Shown: in pieces, positions 39,807 to 48,241 of the stretch
Layout of the letters: each line of letters starts with the position of its first letter
Position numbering within the stretch: position 1 is the first letter of the stretch
From: DATMER01 sp035556715
GTDB taxonomy: Bacteria > Acidobacteriota > Thermoanaerobaculia > Multivoradales > UBA5704
Direction: 5' to 3'
DNA: 64,000 nt
Assembly: GCA_035556715.1 (NCBI GenBank)
Contig: DATMER010000115.1
Span: 102,245-166,244, forward strand
The notes under the pieces: generated by a model
What the model was told of the DNA's origin: nothing
The model's database searches: none
The model's input: the letters and a program-made list of their open reading frames with translations, nothing else
Translations under genes and position numbers: made by a program

Positions 39807-41405
39807 ATGGCCGACCTCCGCCTCGACTACGTCTCCCCCCTCCCACCCGTCCGCTCGGGGATCGCCGACTACAGCGTCGACCTGCTGCCGCATCTTGCGC
39901 AGCTTGCCGACATCCGCCTGATCCATCTCCCCGGCCAGCCGGTTGCGCCCGAGGTCGTGCAGGCCTGGCCCATGGCACCCGCCGCCGAAACCGGGAAAGA
40001 CGGCCGGCTGCCCCTCTACCAGATGGGCAACAACCGCTACCACGAGGGGGTCATGGAGCTGGCCCTGAAGATCCCGGGGGTGCTCACCCTGCATGACGTG
40101 GTGCTCCACCACCTGCTCCTCGACGTTACCCTCGGCCGCGGCGAGTTCTATCCGTATAAAGAGCGGCTGACGCGGGATCATGGCTGGATCGGCGAGGCCG
40201 CGGCCCTGGCGAAGCGCTGGAACGCGTACGGCGACGCGCCCGTCTTCGAGCTCACCGCTCACCGCGATCTGCTCCGGCGGCAGCGGGGGGTGCTGGTCCA
40301 CAGCGAGTGGGCCGCGGGATTGATCCGGGAGGAAGACCCCGAGATCCGGGTGCGCGCGATCTCGATGGGCGTCCCCCTGCCCCCCGCCGCGGATCTTCAA
40401 GCCGGTAGGCTCCTGCGGCGCCGCTTCGGTCTCCCCGAGGACCGGCCCGTGCTCGGGTCCTTCGGGTTCCAGACTCCGATCAAGCGCACCGGGGTGGCGA
40501 TCCGGGCGCTGGCGCAACCGGGATTGGAGCGGACCCACCTGCTGATCGTGGGGGAGGCGTCCAAGGGACTGGAGCTGGAAGAGGAGGCGAGGCGGGCGGG
40601 AGTGGCCGGCCGGGTCCACGTCACCGGTTTCATCCCCTTCGAGGACTTCGAGGCGGCCATCGCCGCCGTGGACCTCTGCCTCAACCTGCGCTACCCCACG
40701 GCGGGCGAGACCTCGGCCTCGCTGCTGAGGGTGCTGGCCGCGGGGCGTCCGGCCATCGTCTCCGACTACGCCCAGTTCGCCGACCTGCCCTCCGAAACCG
40801 TCATCCGGGTCCCCCTGGGTGGAGAGGAGGAGCCGGAGGCACTCGCCGCGTTGCTGCGCGGCCTCCTGGCGAGCCCGGAGCGGCTGCGGGCCATGGGAGA
40901 GGCGGCGCGGGAGCATGTCCGGGTGCATCACGATCCTGCCCGGGCCGCGGAGGCGGTCGCGGAGGCCTGCCGGGAGTGGCGCGAGCTGTCCCCGCCCGGA
41001 GAGAGGGCGCCGGACGTGCCTCGCCCGAGCAGCCTCGCGTGGGGAAAGCTCGACGGCGAGCTCGATGTCCAGGGCGCTGATCTCCCCTGGCCCGAGGGGG
41101 AGCGGCGGCGGCTGCGCATCCGGCTGCGGAACCGCGGCTTCGCCCGCTGGATTGCCGGGGAGAGAGGACCGGGAGGGGTCGCGGTCGTGGTCAAGCTGTT
41201 CACCGACGAGGAGCTCTCCGAGAACCTCCTCGACGGACGCCCATGGCTCCCCCTGCCCCGGGACCTGGAGCCCGGGGAAGAGGCCTGGGTCGAGACCGAG
41301 GTCCGCCGTCCGCCGGGCTTTGCCCATCTCTGGATCGAGCCCCACCTCTTCGGTGGCCTGGGGCTCTCCAAGATCGGGGGACCGAGATGGGAGCGGCGTC
41401 TTTGA
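39807..41405 (+). CDS. GT4-type glycosyltransferase
   Basis: 532 residues. GT-B fold: N-terminal VSPLPPVRSGIADYSVDLL (typical nucleotide-sugar transferase opening), then GVLTLHDVVLHHLL. In the C-terminal Rossmann half come VLGSFGFQTPIKRTGVAI, LLIVGEASKG, VHVTGFIPFEDFEAAIA and a variant of the E-x7-E motif in YPTAGETSASLLRVLAAGRP. An extra C-terminal domain (about 410-532, beta-rich, RLRIRLRNRGFARW) is unusual and may bind carbohydrate or a partner. It overlaps the next gene by 19 bp. The product may be a surface glycan. Confidence 0.85.
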   Translation: MADLRLDYVSPLPPVRSGIADYSVDLLPHLAQLADIRLIHLPGQPVAPEVVQAWPMAPAAETGKDGRLPLYQMGNNRYHEGVMELALKIPGVLTLHDVVLHHLLLDVTLGRGEFYPYKERLTRDHGWIGEAAALAKRWNAYGDAPVFELTAHRDLLRRQRGVLVHSEWAAGLIREEDPEIRVRAISMGVPLPPAADLQAGRLLRRRFGLPEDRPVLGSFGFQTPIKRTGVAIRALAQPGLERTHLLIVGEASKGLELEEEARRAGVAGRVHVTGFIPFEDFEAAIAAVDLCLNLRYPTAGETSASLLRVLAAGRPAIVSDYAQFADLPSETVIRVPLGGEEEPEALAALLRGLLASPERLRAMGEAAREHVRVHHDPARAAEAVAEACREWRELSPPGERAPDVPRPSSLAWGKLDGELDVQGADLPWPEGERRRLRIRLRNRGFARWIAGERGPGGVAVVVKLFTDEELSENLLDGRPWLPLPRDLEPGEEAWVETEVRRPPGFAHLWIEPHLFGGLGLSKIGGPRWERRL

Positions 41406-42997
41406 AGCCTGCCTGGGCTGTGCTGATCGCCCTGCTGCTCGCGCTCCTGGTTGCCACCTTGGCGACCGACCGCGCGGCCCGGCCTCCGGACGCGGGGGAG
41501 GAGCCGACCTACGCCCTCCAGGCCGCGAGCCTCGCATGGGACTTCGATCTCCAGTACTCGGATGAGGACTTCCGGCGCTTCAGGGACCAGTGGGGCGCGC
41601 GTCCCCGGGGGATCGACCTGGAGAGCCAGGACGGCGGCCGGACCCAGGTCTATGCCCGGCCGTTTTTTCATGCCCTCGTTGCCGCGCCGTTCGTCCGGCT
41701 GATGCCCGAGCGCGGGATGCGGGTGGCCAACGCGCTGCTCCTGGCCGCGGCGGCGCTGCTGGCCGCCTGGGCGCTGAGAGCCCCGCTCCTGGTGGCCGCC
41801 TTCGTCTTTGCCTCCGTGACCTTCTCCTACGTCTTCCTGGCGACCGCCGATGTCTTCCTCCTGGCTGTGACCGCCGCCGGCTTTGCCCTGATCTACGCGG
41901 GCCAGCGGGAAGACCCCCTGCCTTCGGTCTACGAGGGGGAGCGGAAATGGTCCTGGCGGGTCTTCGGCCGCTGGCTCGCGATCGGGCTGCTCCTCGCCAT
42001 CTCCGGCACGTACCGTCTCCTCTACTTCTTTCTTCTCCTGCCGGCGGCCGTTGCTCTCCAGAAGTCGGTCGTGCGAGGCCGCCGGGCTGCTTGGGCCGGG
42101 CTGATCCTGGGTGCGGCCGGCCTCCTCGCCGCCGGTTCCTTCGTCCACGCCTCGGCCGGCGGGGACCCGCTCCTGGCTCCAAGCGTCACCTTCGAGCCGG
42201 ACCCGGGCTTGCTCGTCTGGAACGCCGTCTACTTCCTCGTGGGGAGGAACGTCGGAATCCTGCCCTGGTTCCTGCCCGTCCTCCTGGCGCTGGCCGCGGC
42301 CAGAAGCGACCGGGGGCGCTGGGCGCTGGGCGTGGGAGTGGCCCTGGCCGTGCTCGGCTTCCTGGTGGCGGACCCCTACGACTTCGCAGGGGTCGGCGGG
42401 GGAGCGGGCAACCGCCTGTTCCTCCCGCTCTACCCGGCGCTCTGGTTCCTGGCGGCGCGGCCCCTCCGCTCCGGCTGGGTCATTGCCGTGGCTCTGCTGG
42501 CGGCGCCCTTCCTGCTCCCTCTCTCGCCATCCGTGAAGGAGCGGATCGAGGCCTGGCTTCCGTACGAGCTTCCGTACGAAGTGACCCAGCGGGACCTCCC
42601 CGGCGCGTGGATTGCGCAGGGCAGTCTGCGGATCAAGCCCACGAGCCCGGGCGTCTGGAAGGCTCCGCAGGGGAGCGACTTCCGCATCGCGGGAGGAGAG
42701 GGCGGCGAACTGGTGATCGCGAGCCCCGACTCCCTGGAAAGGCTGGAGCTGGCCTTCGACCGCAACGCGCCCGCCCTTCTCGAGGTCCACGGCGCGGAGC
42801 TGCGGCCGACGAGGCTCGGGGCCGACGGCTCCGTGACGTTCCAGGTGCCGCTCGGATCGGGAAGGGTCCACCCCATGTGGTGGACCGGGGATCGTCATCA
42901 CCTTTACTCGCTCAACTTCCGGCTGCCCGGCGCCCCGATCAAGCCGATCGGCTTCCGGGTCCGGCCCGTCCGCGATCTGATACAAAAGACACCATGA
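41387..42997 (+). CDS. GT-C-like multi-pass membrane protein
   Basis: 536 residues with about ten hydrophobic helices. After the first helix, the periplasmic loop DAGEEPTYALQAASLAWDF carries the acidic pair seen at the start of GT-C transferases (ArnT/PMT-like), which use a polyprenyl-phosphate sugar. Between helices are AVYFLVGRNVGILPWFLP and GAGNRLFLPLYPALWFLAA. A soluble beta-rich C-terminal domain (about 390-536, GGELVIASPDSLERLELAF split by a turn) follows. Overlap with the preceding glycosyltransferase gene and with the next gene (ATGA) suggests one operon. The substrate is unknown. Confidence 0.65.
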   Translation: MGAASLKPAWAVLIALLLALLVATLATDRAARPPDAGEEPTYALQAASLAWDFDLQYSDEDFRRFRDQWGARPRGIDLESQDGGRTQVYARPFFHALVAAPFVRLMPERGMRVANALLLAAAALLAAWALRAPLLVAAFVFASVTFSYVFLATADVFLLAVTAAGFALIYAGQREDPLPSVYEGERKWSWRVFGRWLAIGLLLAISGTYRLLYFFLLLPAAVALQKSVVRGRRAAWAGLILGAAGLLAAGSFVHASAGGDPLLAPSVTFEPDPGLLVWNAVYFLVGRNVGILPWFLPVLLALAAARSDRGRWALGVGVALAVLGFLVADPYDFAGVGGGAGNRLFLPLYPALWFLAARPLRSGWVIAVALLAAPFLLPLSPSVKERIEAWLPYELPYEVTQRDLPGAWIAQGSLRIKPTSPGVWKAPQGSDFRIAGGEGGELVIASPDSLERLELAFDRNAPALLEVHGAELRPTRLGADGSVTFQVPLGSGRVHPMWWTGDRHHLYSLNFRLPGAPIKPIGFRVRPVRDLIQKTP

Positions 42998-43584
42998 GCG
43001 GGGAACGGCGCAGTTGGATCATGGAGATCCGGGACCGTCTTGCCTCGCCGCCGCCCCGGCGCCTGGCGGCCAGCGATCTGAGGCAGGCCGCGGTTCTGGT
43101 GCCGCTCTACGTGGATGCCGGCGAGCTCTGGACCGTGCTCACCAAGCGCACGGAAGACCTGCCGAGCCACCGCGGCCAGATCGCCTTCCCGGGAGGAGGC
43201 CGCGAGCTCAAGGAAGACCCCTGGGCCGCAGCGCTGCGGGAGTCGCAGGAAGAGATCGGGTTTGACCCGAAGAGGGTCCTCCCCCTGGGCATCCTGGACG
43301 AGCAGGAGACCCCGGCGGGCTTCCGGGTGATCCCCTGCGTGGGAGCGATCCCCTTCCCCTACGAGGCCAAGCCGAACCCCGCCGAGATCGCCGAGGTCTT
43401 CAGCCTCCCCCTGAGCGCCTTCTCGAATCCCAGGATGGTGGAAGAGCGTCCCGTCAAGATCAACGGGATCGAGCGCCTGCTCCTCGTGTACCACCTCGGC
43501 AACCGGCAGATCTGGGGGCTGACGGCGCGGATTCTCCAGAATCTGCTGGTGCGGCTGGGGATGGAGGCGGAGGGGGAGAATTGA
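42994..43584 (+). CDS. CoA-diphosphatase-type Nudix hydrolase
   Basis: 196 residues. The Nudix box reads GGGRELKEDPWAAALRESQ then EEIGF (G-x5-E-x7-R-E-x2-E-E-x-G). It is preceded by the NudL/CoAse signature LPSHRGQIAFPGG (LLTxRSxxLxxHxGxxxFPGG-like). Such enzymes split CoA and its esters to 4'-phosphopantetheine and 3',5'-ADP. No signal peptide. The start overlaps the stop of the preceding membrane gene, so it closes the operon that began at the NfeD gene. Confidence 0.9.
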   Translation: MSGERRSWIMEIRDRLASPPPRRLAASDLRQAAVLVPLYVDAGELWTVLTKRTEDLPSHRGQIAFPGGGRELKEDPWAAALRESQEEIGFDPKRVLPLGILDEQETPAGFRVIPCVGAIPFPYEAKPNPAEIAEVFSLPLSAFSNPRMVEERPVKINGIERLLLVYHLGNRQIWGLTARILQNLLVRLGMEAEGEN

Positions 43585-43605
43585 GGGGGAGAGCGACGGC
43601 TTTTC

Positions 43606-43629
43606 ACTGGGAGTGCCGGCGCTCCCAGT
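43606..43629. repeat. short palindrome (REP-like, GGGAGYGCCGGCG core)
   Basis: ACTGGGAG-TGCCGGCG-CTCCCAGT: an 8-bp perfect stem whose centre is also self-complementary apart from one base. The core is shared with the larger inverted element at 62792-62926. It lies between the Nudix gene and the next gene. Confidence 0.65.
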
Positions 43630-43640
43630 AGAATCGCCGG

Positions 43641-44540
43641 ATGCGCCCCATAGTTTCCCTGGCCCCGCTTGCCCTCTGCCTGCTTTCCTGCGCCTCGATG
43701 TCCCACCCTTCCGGCAGCCTCCCCGGCGAGGTCCAGCGGATCGTCGCCCGGCAGGGGAAGCAGCGGCTCATCGCCGTGGCCTTCCACCACCTGGGCACGG
43801 GCGCGACCTTCTCCCTGAACGACCGCGAGCGGTTCCACGCCGCGAGCACCATGAAGGTGCCGGTCATGATGGCCTTCTTCGAGGCGGTCGACCGCGGCGC
43901 CATGCGGCTCGACGAGCCCGTCCCGGTCCGCAACGAGTTTCACAGCATCATGGACGACTCCGTCTACACCCTCGATCCGGAGGAGGACGGCGACCCCGAC
44001 CTGTACCAGACCGCGGGCCAGAACCTCCCCCTGGAAGAGCTGATCCGCAGGATGATCATCCGCAGCTCCAACCTGGCCACGAACCTGCTGATCGAGCGCA
44101 TCGGCGCGCCCACGGTCATGGACCTGATGCGGCGGATCGAGGCCTACGACATGCGCGTCCTGCGCGGAGTCGAGGACCAGAAGGCCTACGACGCGGGGAT
44201 GAACAACGTCACCACCGCGAACGACCTCCGGATCCTCCTCAAGGCGATCGCCGATGGCACCACCTTCTCTCGGTCCAGTTCGGAGAAGATGATCGACATC
44301 CTCAAGGCGCAGGAGTTCAACGAGAAGATCCCCGCCGGGCTCCCGCCGGGCACGCCCGTGGCCCACAAGACCGGGGACATCACCGGCATCCACCACGACG
44401 CGGCCATCGTCTTCCCGCCGGGGGAGAGGCCGTACGTCCTGGTCGTCCTCACCGCCGGCTTTCAGGATGAGAAGGAGGCCGACCGCGCCATCGCCGAGAT
44501 CTCGCGGGCGGTCTGGGAAAAGAGGGGGATGACTCCCTGA
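43641..44540 (+). CDS. class A beta-lactamase-like serine hydrolase
   Basis: 299 residues. Possible lipoprotein signal with LCLLSC (Cys at residue 17). The SxxK motif is S-T-M-K in FHAASTMKVPVMMAF; the second motif is S-S-N in IIRSSNLATNLLIE; the third is K-T-G in VAHKTGDITG. The Glu that deacylates true class A enzymes may be in GVEDQKAYDAGM, but the context is not the usual ExxLN, so beta-lactam hydrolysis is uncertain; D,D-peptidase or another role is possible. Periplasmic or membrane-tethered. Confidence 0.85.
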   Translation: MRPIVSLAPLALCLLSCASMSHPSGSLPGEVQRIVARQGKQRLIAVAFHHLGTGATFSLNDRERFHAASTMKVPVMMAFFEAVDRGAMRLDEPVPVRNEFHSIMDDSVYTLDPEEDGDPDLYQTAGQNLPLEELIRRMIIRSSNLATNLLIERIGAPTVMDLMRRIEAYDMRVLRGVEDQKAYDAGMNNVTTANDLRILLKAIADGTTFSRSSSEKMIDILKAQEFNEKIPAGLPPGTPVAHKTGDITGIHHDAAIVFPPGERPYVLVVLTAGFQDEKEADRAIAEISRAVWEKRGMTP

Positions 44541-44541
44541 G

Positions 44542-46167
44542 CTAGCGCTTGCGCCCGAACTTCTCGCCGAAGAAGTCTCCGGGATTCCAACTCGGGCGCT
44601 GGTCGTCCTGCGCCACCAGCCAGGCGATGAGGAAGTTCAGCTTCGCGAACAGCGTGCCGGCTTCGAAATCGATGGCCTGGCTCATGTCGTCATCCGGCTG
44701 GTGGTAGCGCTCACGAAGCCAAGTATTGACCAGGTCCACCGCGGGATCCGCGGCCTTGAAGCCGCTCGTCAGGAAGATCGAGGGGACCCCCTCCTGGACG
44801 AACGAATAGTGGTCGCTGCGGACGAACAGGACCTGCTCCGGGACCGGGTTGGAAGTGACCTCGACCCCGAACCGCCGGGCCGCGGTCTCGACCGCGTTCG
44901 CCAGGCTGGAATGCTCCGCTCCGTAGGCGATGACGTCTCGCAGAGGCTGCAGCATCAGGATCATGTCCAGGTTGACGTTGGCGACGATTCCGGAGGCGGG
45001 GACGGTGGGGTTGCGCGCGAAGAAGCTCGAACCCTGCAGGCCCTTCTCTTCGCCGGTTACGGCGAGGAACAGCACGGACCGCCGGGGCGGAGCCGGGAGG
45101 CGGCTGAACGCTTTCGCGGCCTCCAGGAGCATCGCGACCCCCGAAGCATTGTCGTAGGCGCCGTTGTAGATCGCGTCGCCGTCGATCGGCTCGGCGATGC
45201 CGACGTGGTCGAGGTGGGCGGTCAGGAGGACGTACTCGTCGCGCAGCCGGGGGTCCGAGCCGCGCAGCACCGCCGCCACGTTCGGGCTTTCGGCGTTCTC
45301 CCGGCGGCTGACCGTGCGCAGAGTCACCTTGACGGGTAGCTCGAAGGATTGCGACCGTCCTGCCTCCGCGGCCGCGAAGATCTCCTCCAGGCCGACCGGA
45401 GCTCCCGCGAACAGCGCCTCGGCGCTCTTCCGGCTCAGGAGGGCCAATCCCTCCAGTCCGGGATGGGTGTCTCTGGGTCTTCCTTCGTTCGCCCAGGCGA
45501 GGCCGGGGGCCGCGTGCCACCTCAACCAGACTTCCCAGGGCGCGATCCGTTCGAGCCTCGGCCAGAAGAGCCAGAGGATCCCGATCGCGCCCCGTGCCGC
45601 CGCGTTGCGCATCGTGACCTGCCTGTCCGAGTAATAGCCCTGCTGGTCGGGGTGGAAGGAGGTCGGCGCGCCCCCGAGGATCGCGACGATCTTGCCTCGC
45701 ACGTCGATGCCGGCGTAATCGTCGTAGCCCATCTCCGGAGCAGTGAGGCCGAACCCGGCGAACACCACGGGGGCCGTAACGCTCGCCTCGGCGCGGGCGA
45801 GGGGGAGGAGGATGAAGTCCTGGCCCATCCGCAGCTCGGTCTTTCGGTCGGTCTTCCGGCCTTCGCGGTCGAGGGTCAGCGAGCACTCGGGCGCGACCAG
45901 CGTGGTGCGCAACAGCGGAACGGTCTGAAGGAAGCTGCCGCCGGTGCCTGCAGGGTCGAGCCCGAGAGATTCGAACGCGGTCGCCACGTACTTGGCCGCC
46001 AGCTCATGGCCGCGGGTGGCGGTGTCGCGGCCCTCCAGCAGGTCGTCGGAGAGAAAGCGCATGTGCGCCCGGATCGCCTCGGGACGGATGGCCTCCAGGC
46101 CCTGCTCCTGAGCGAGAGCCGGAGCGCAGAGGAAAAGCGCGCAGACAGCCAGGGCAGATCTGTTCAT
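44542..46167 (-). CDS. secreted M28-family zinc peptidase with PA domain
   Basis: 541 residues. Signal peptide about 1-19 (ends APALAQ). A PA-type insert (about 125-260: VVFAGFGLTAPEMGYDDYAG, GKIVAILGGAP) precedes and partly interrupts the peptidase. Zinc ligands occur in LTAHLDHVG (His), YNGAYDNASG (Asp), VTGEEKGLQGS (catalytic Glu pair), NVNLDM (Asp) and RYHQPDDD (His). Family members are aminopeptidases acting in the periplasm. Convergent with the preceding gene, 1 bp apart. Confidence 0.9.
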   Translation of the reverse strand: MNRSALAVCALFLCAPALAQEQGLEAIRPEAIRAHMRFLSDDLLEGRDTATRGHELAAKYVATAFESLGLDPAGTGGSFLQTVPLLRTTLVAPECSLTLDREGRKTDRKTELRMGQDFILLPLARAEASVTAPVVFAGFGLTAPEMGYDDYAGIDVRGKIVAILGGAPTSFHPDQQGYYSDRQVTMRNAAARGAIGILWLFWPRLERIAPWEVWLRWHAAPGLAWANEGRPRDTHPGLEGLALLSRKSAEALFAGAPVGLEEIFAAAEAGRSQSFELPVKVTLRTVSRRENAESPNVAAVLRGSDPRLRDEYVLLTAHLDHVGIAEPIDGDAIYNGAYDNASGVAMLLEAAKAFSRLPAPPRRSVLFLAVTGEEKGLQGSSFFARNPTVPASGIVANVNLDMILMLQPLRDVIAYGAEHSSLANAVETAARRFGVEVTSNPVPEQVLFVRSDHYSFVQEGVPSIFLTSGFKAADPAVDLVNTWLRERYHQPDDDMSQAIDFEAGTLFAKLNFLIAWLVAQDDQRPSWNPGDFFGEKFGRKR

Positions 46168-46340
46168 GGCGGAGAGCCTACACGAAGTGCGTGGGAGGGG
46201 ACGGCGGCGATATAGAGGGGGTACGCGCCTCGGTTCACCGGGTAGAGGGGTCTACCCAAAGGGGGAGCGGTTCCCCAGCTTGCTCCGATCCCCGAAGCTT
46301 GCTCCTGCGTCAGGGATCGAGACAACTGTTCTCATATCCC

Positions 46341-46794
46341 TCACCCCCGCCGGAACAGCGAGCTCAGCAGGCTCCGCTTTTGCCTGCGGCTCGTGGGTCC
46401 GAAGATCGAGCCGTCGAGCAGGCTTTCGATCTCGCTCGCCAGGAGCTCCTTTCCGTAGTCGCTCCCCGGATTGAGGAGGACGTCCGCGCCGCGGGTGAGC
46501 TCCAGGAAGTCCCGGGCCGCCATGCGGAAGTAGGTCCTCTCCTGGGCAAGGGCGGCCTGCAGGCGCGGCAGCGAAGAGAAGGCCGGAACGTAGGTCCTGC
46601 CCTCGATCTCGATCCACCTGGAAGGCGATCTGGCTGCCGGTCTGGACGACGCCGTCCTGGATCTCCGGCAGCTCCCCGGTGGGCAGCAGGTAGAGGTCGG
46701 ACTCCAGGAAGTCGCGGTAGAATCGGGGACGGCTCTCGGGCTCTGCCGTCGCCTTGACCAGCGACTCTTCCAGCCGGTTCTGGGGGTCGAACAT
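46341..46794 (-). pseudogene. SseB N-terminal-domain-like gene, frameshifted
   Basis: Two frames join into one SseB-like protein. The first starts at 46794 with MFDPQNRLEESLVKATAEPE then FYRDFLESDLYLLPTGELPE and GSQIAFQV. After a one-base shift near 46610-46620 the second continues IEIEGRTYVPAF, then FLELTRGADVLLNPGSDYGK and ends at 46341. SseB-domain proteins are small and of uncertain function (linked to enhanced serine sensitivity). The frameshift may be real or a sequencing error; both halves still look conserved, which favours an error or a recent event. Confidence 0.65.
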
Positions 46795-46912
46795 GAGGCG
46801 AGCCTATCCCAGGGCGGCTCGCGCCCGCTGCCGTTGATCCGCTCTTCGACGTTTCCTTGCGTGGCTCTGAGCGCATGCGTCTAAGATATAGCCTTCCCGA
46901 GGAGCTGACCCC

Positions 46913-47596
46913 ATGAGAAAACGGCCGCTTTTTTTCGCTCTCCTTCTTCCCGCCGCCCTGCTCTCGCTCGGGCAGGCCGCCGGCACCCGCACCTTCCCGC
47001 TCGACAGCGCCGAAGGGCTGAAGAACGTCAACGTGCTGACCGAGGCTGCCACCTACCAGGGTCGCAAGGCGGTCCGGGTCGTGGAGACCCCCGCCGGCCG
47101 CGAGAAGGATGCGCCGACGCTGGTCCTCGTTCCTGGAACGGAGATCGAGGACGGCATCATCGAGGTCGAGGTGGCCGGAAAGCCGGGCGCGGGGGCTCCA
47201 TCGGACGCCCGCGGATTCGTCGGCGTGGTGTTCCGGGCCACGCCGGACGGATCGAAGCACGAGGGGATCTACATCCGGCCGACGAACGGCCGCGCCGACG
47301 ACCAGCTCCGCCGCAACCGCTCGGCGCAGTACTTCTCGTACCCCGAGTTCCCATGGCACCGCCTGCGCAAGGAGGCCCCGGGGCAGTACGAATCCTATGT
47401 CGACCTCGTCCCCGGCGAGTGGACGAAGCTGCGGATCCAGGTCTCTGGCACGACGGCGCGCCTCTACGTCCACGGCGCGGAGCAGCCGGCCCTGATCATC
47501 AACGACCTGAAGCTGGGGAAGAGCAAGGGAGCGGTCGGCCTCTGGGTCGGCCAGGGCACGGAGGGTTACTTCACGAACCTCCGGGTATCTCCCTGA
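46913..47596 (+). CDS. secreted LamG/3-keto-glycoside-hydrolase-like beta-sandwich protein
   Basis: 227 residues with a signal peptide (about 1-22, ends LGQAAG). The rest is one concanavalin-like beta sandwich: DGIIEVEVAGKP, FVGVVFRATPDGSKHEGIYIRP split around the strand, WTKLRIQVSGTTARLYV and GAVGLWVGQGTEGYFTNLRV. The pattern matches DUF1080/3-keto-disaccharide hydrolase-like domains and LamG lectins, which act on or bind carbohydrates outside the cell. No catalytic site can be assigned. Its stop overlaps the start of the next gene (TGATG), which suggests coupling. Confidence 0.7.
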   Translation: MRKRPLFFALLLPAALLSLGQAAGTRTFPLDSAEGLKNVNVLTEAATYQGRKAVRVVETPAGREKDAPTLVLVPGTEIEDGIIEVEVAGKPGAGAPSDARGFVGVVFRATPDGSKHEGIYIRPTNGRADDQLRRNRSAQYFSYPEFPWHRLRKEAPGQYESYVDLVPGEWTKLRIQVSGTTARLYVHGAEQPALIINDLKLGKSKGAVGLWVGQGTEGYFTNLRVSP

Positions 47597-48240
47597 TGCC
47601 CCTGATGGCCAGACGTCCTCTGACGCAGCAGGAAGAGCGAGCTTGCAGCATCAGCCACGGGATCGGCTTGGCGGCCAGTCTCGTGGCGCTGCCGGTGCTC
47701 GTCCTGACTGCCCTGGAGCGGCAGGACAACTGGCAGGTGGTGGGCGGGGCGATCTACGGGACGATGCTGATCCTTCTCTACGCAGCTTCGACCCTGTATC
47801 ACGCGTGCCCTCCGCACAAGAACAAGGCGCTCTGGCGGAGGCTCGACCACGCGGCCATCTACCTGCTGATCGCGGGCACCTACACGCCGTTCACGCTCGG
47901 GGCGCTCCGCGGGCCGTGGGGCTGGTCGCTGCTGGTGACGATCTGGGTGCTGGCCGTGGGCGGAATCCTCTTCAAGACCTTCCTCGGGTTCCGCTACCCC
48001 AAGACCTCCGCGGCGTTCTATCTCGCCATGGGATGGCTCGTGCTGATCGCCCTCGATCCGCTGACCACCCACGTCGATCCGGGTGGAGTTGCCTGGCTGG
48101 TGGCCGGCGGCGTGAGCTACACCGCCGGAGTCCTCTTCTTCGCCTGGCACCGTCTCCAGTATGCCCACCTGGTCTGGCATCTCTTCGTCATGGTGGGCAG
48201 CGTCTGCCACTTCTTTGCGGTGCTCTTCTACGCTCACTAG
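47596..48240 (+). CDS. PAQR/hemolysin III family membrane protein
   Basis: 214 residues with seven membrane helices. Zinc-site motifs of the family are present: S-T-L-Y-H in LLYAASTLYHACPP, RRLDHAAIYLLIAGTYTPF, and HLVWHLFVMVGSVCHFFAV at the end (two His). Bacterial members may be lipid hydrolases or sensors; the haemolysin name is historical. The start codon overlaps the stop of the preceding gene. The next gene is convergent. Confidence 0.93.
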   Translation: MPLMARRPLTQQEERACSISHGIGLAASLVALPVLVLTALERQDNWQVVGGAIYGTMLILLYAASTLYHACPPHKNKALWRRLDHAAIYLLIAGTYTPFTLGALRGPWGWSLLVTIWVLAVGGILFKTFLGFRYPKTSAAFYLAMGWLVLIALDPLTTHVDPGGVAWLVAGGVSYTAGVLFFAWHRLQYAHLVWHLFVMVGSVCHFFAVLFYAH

Positions 48241-48241
48241 C

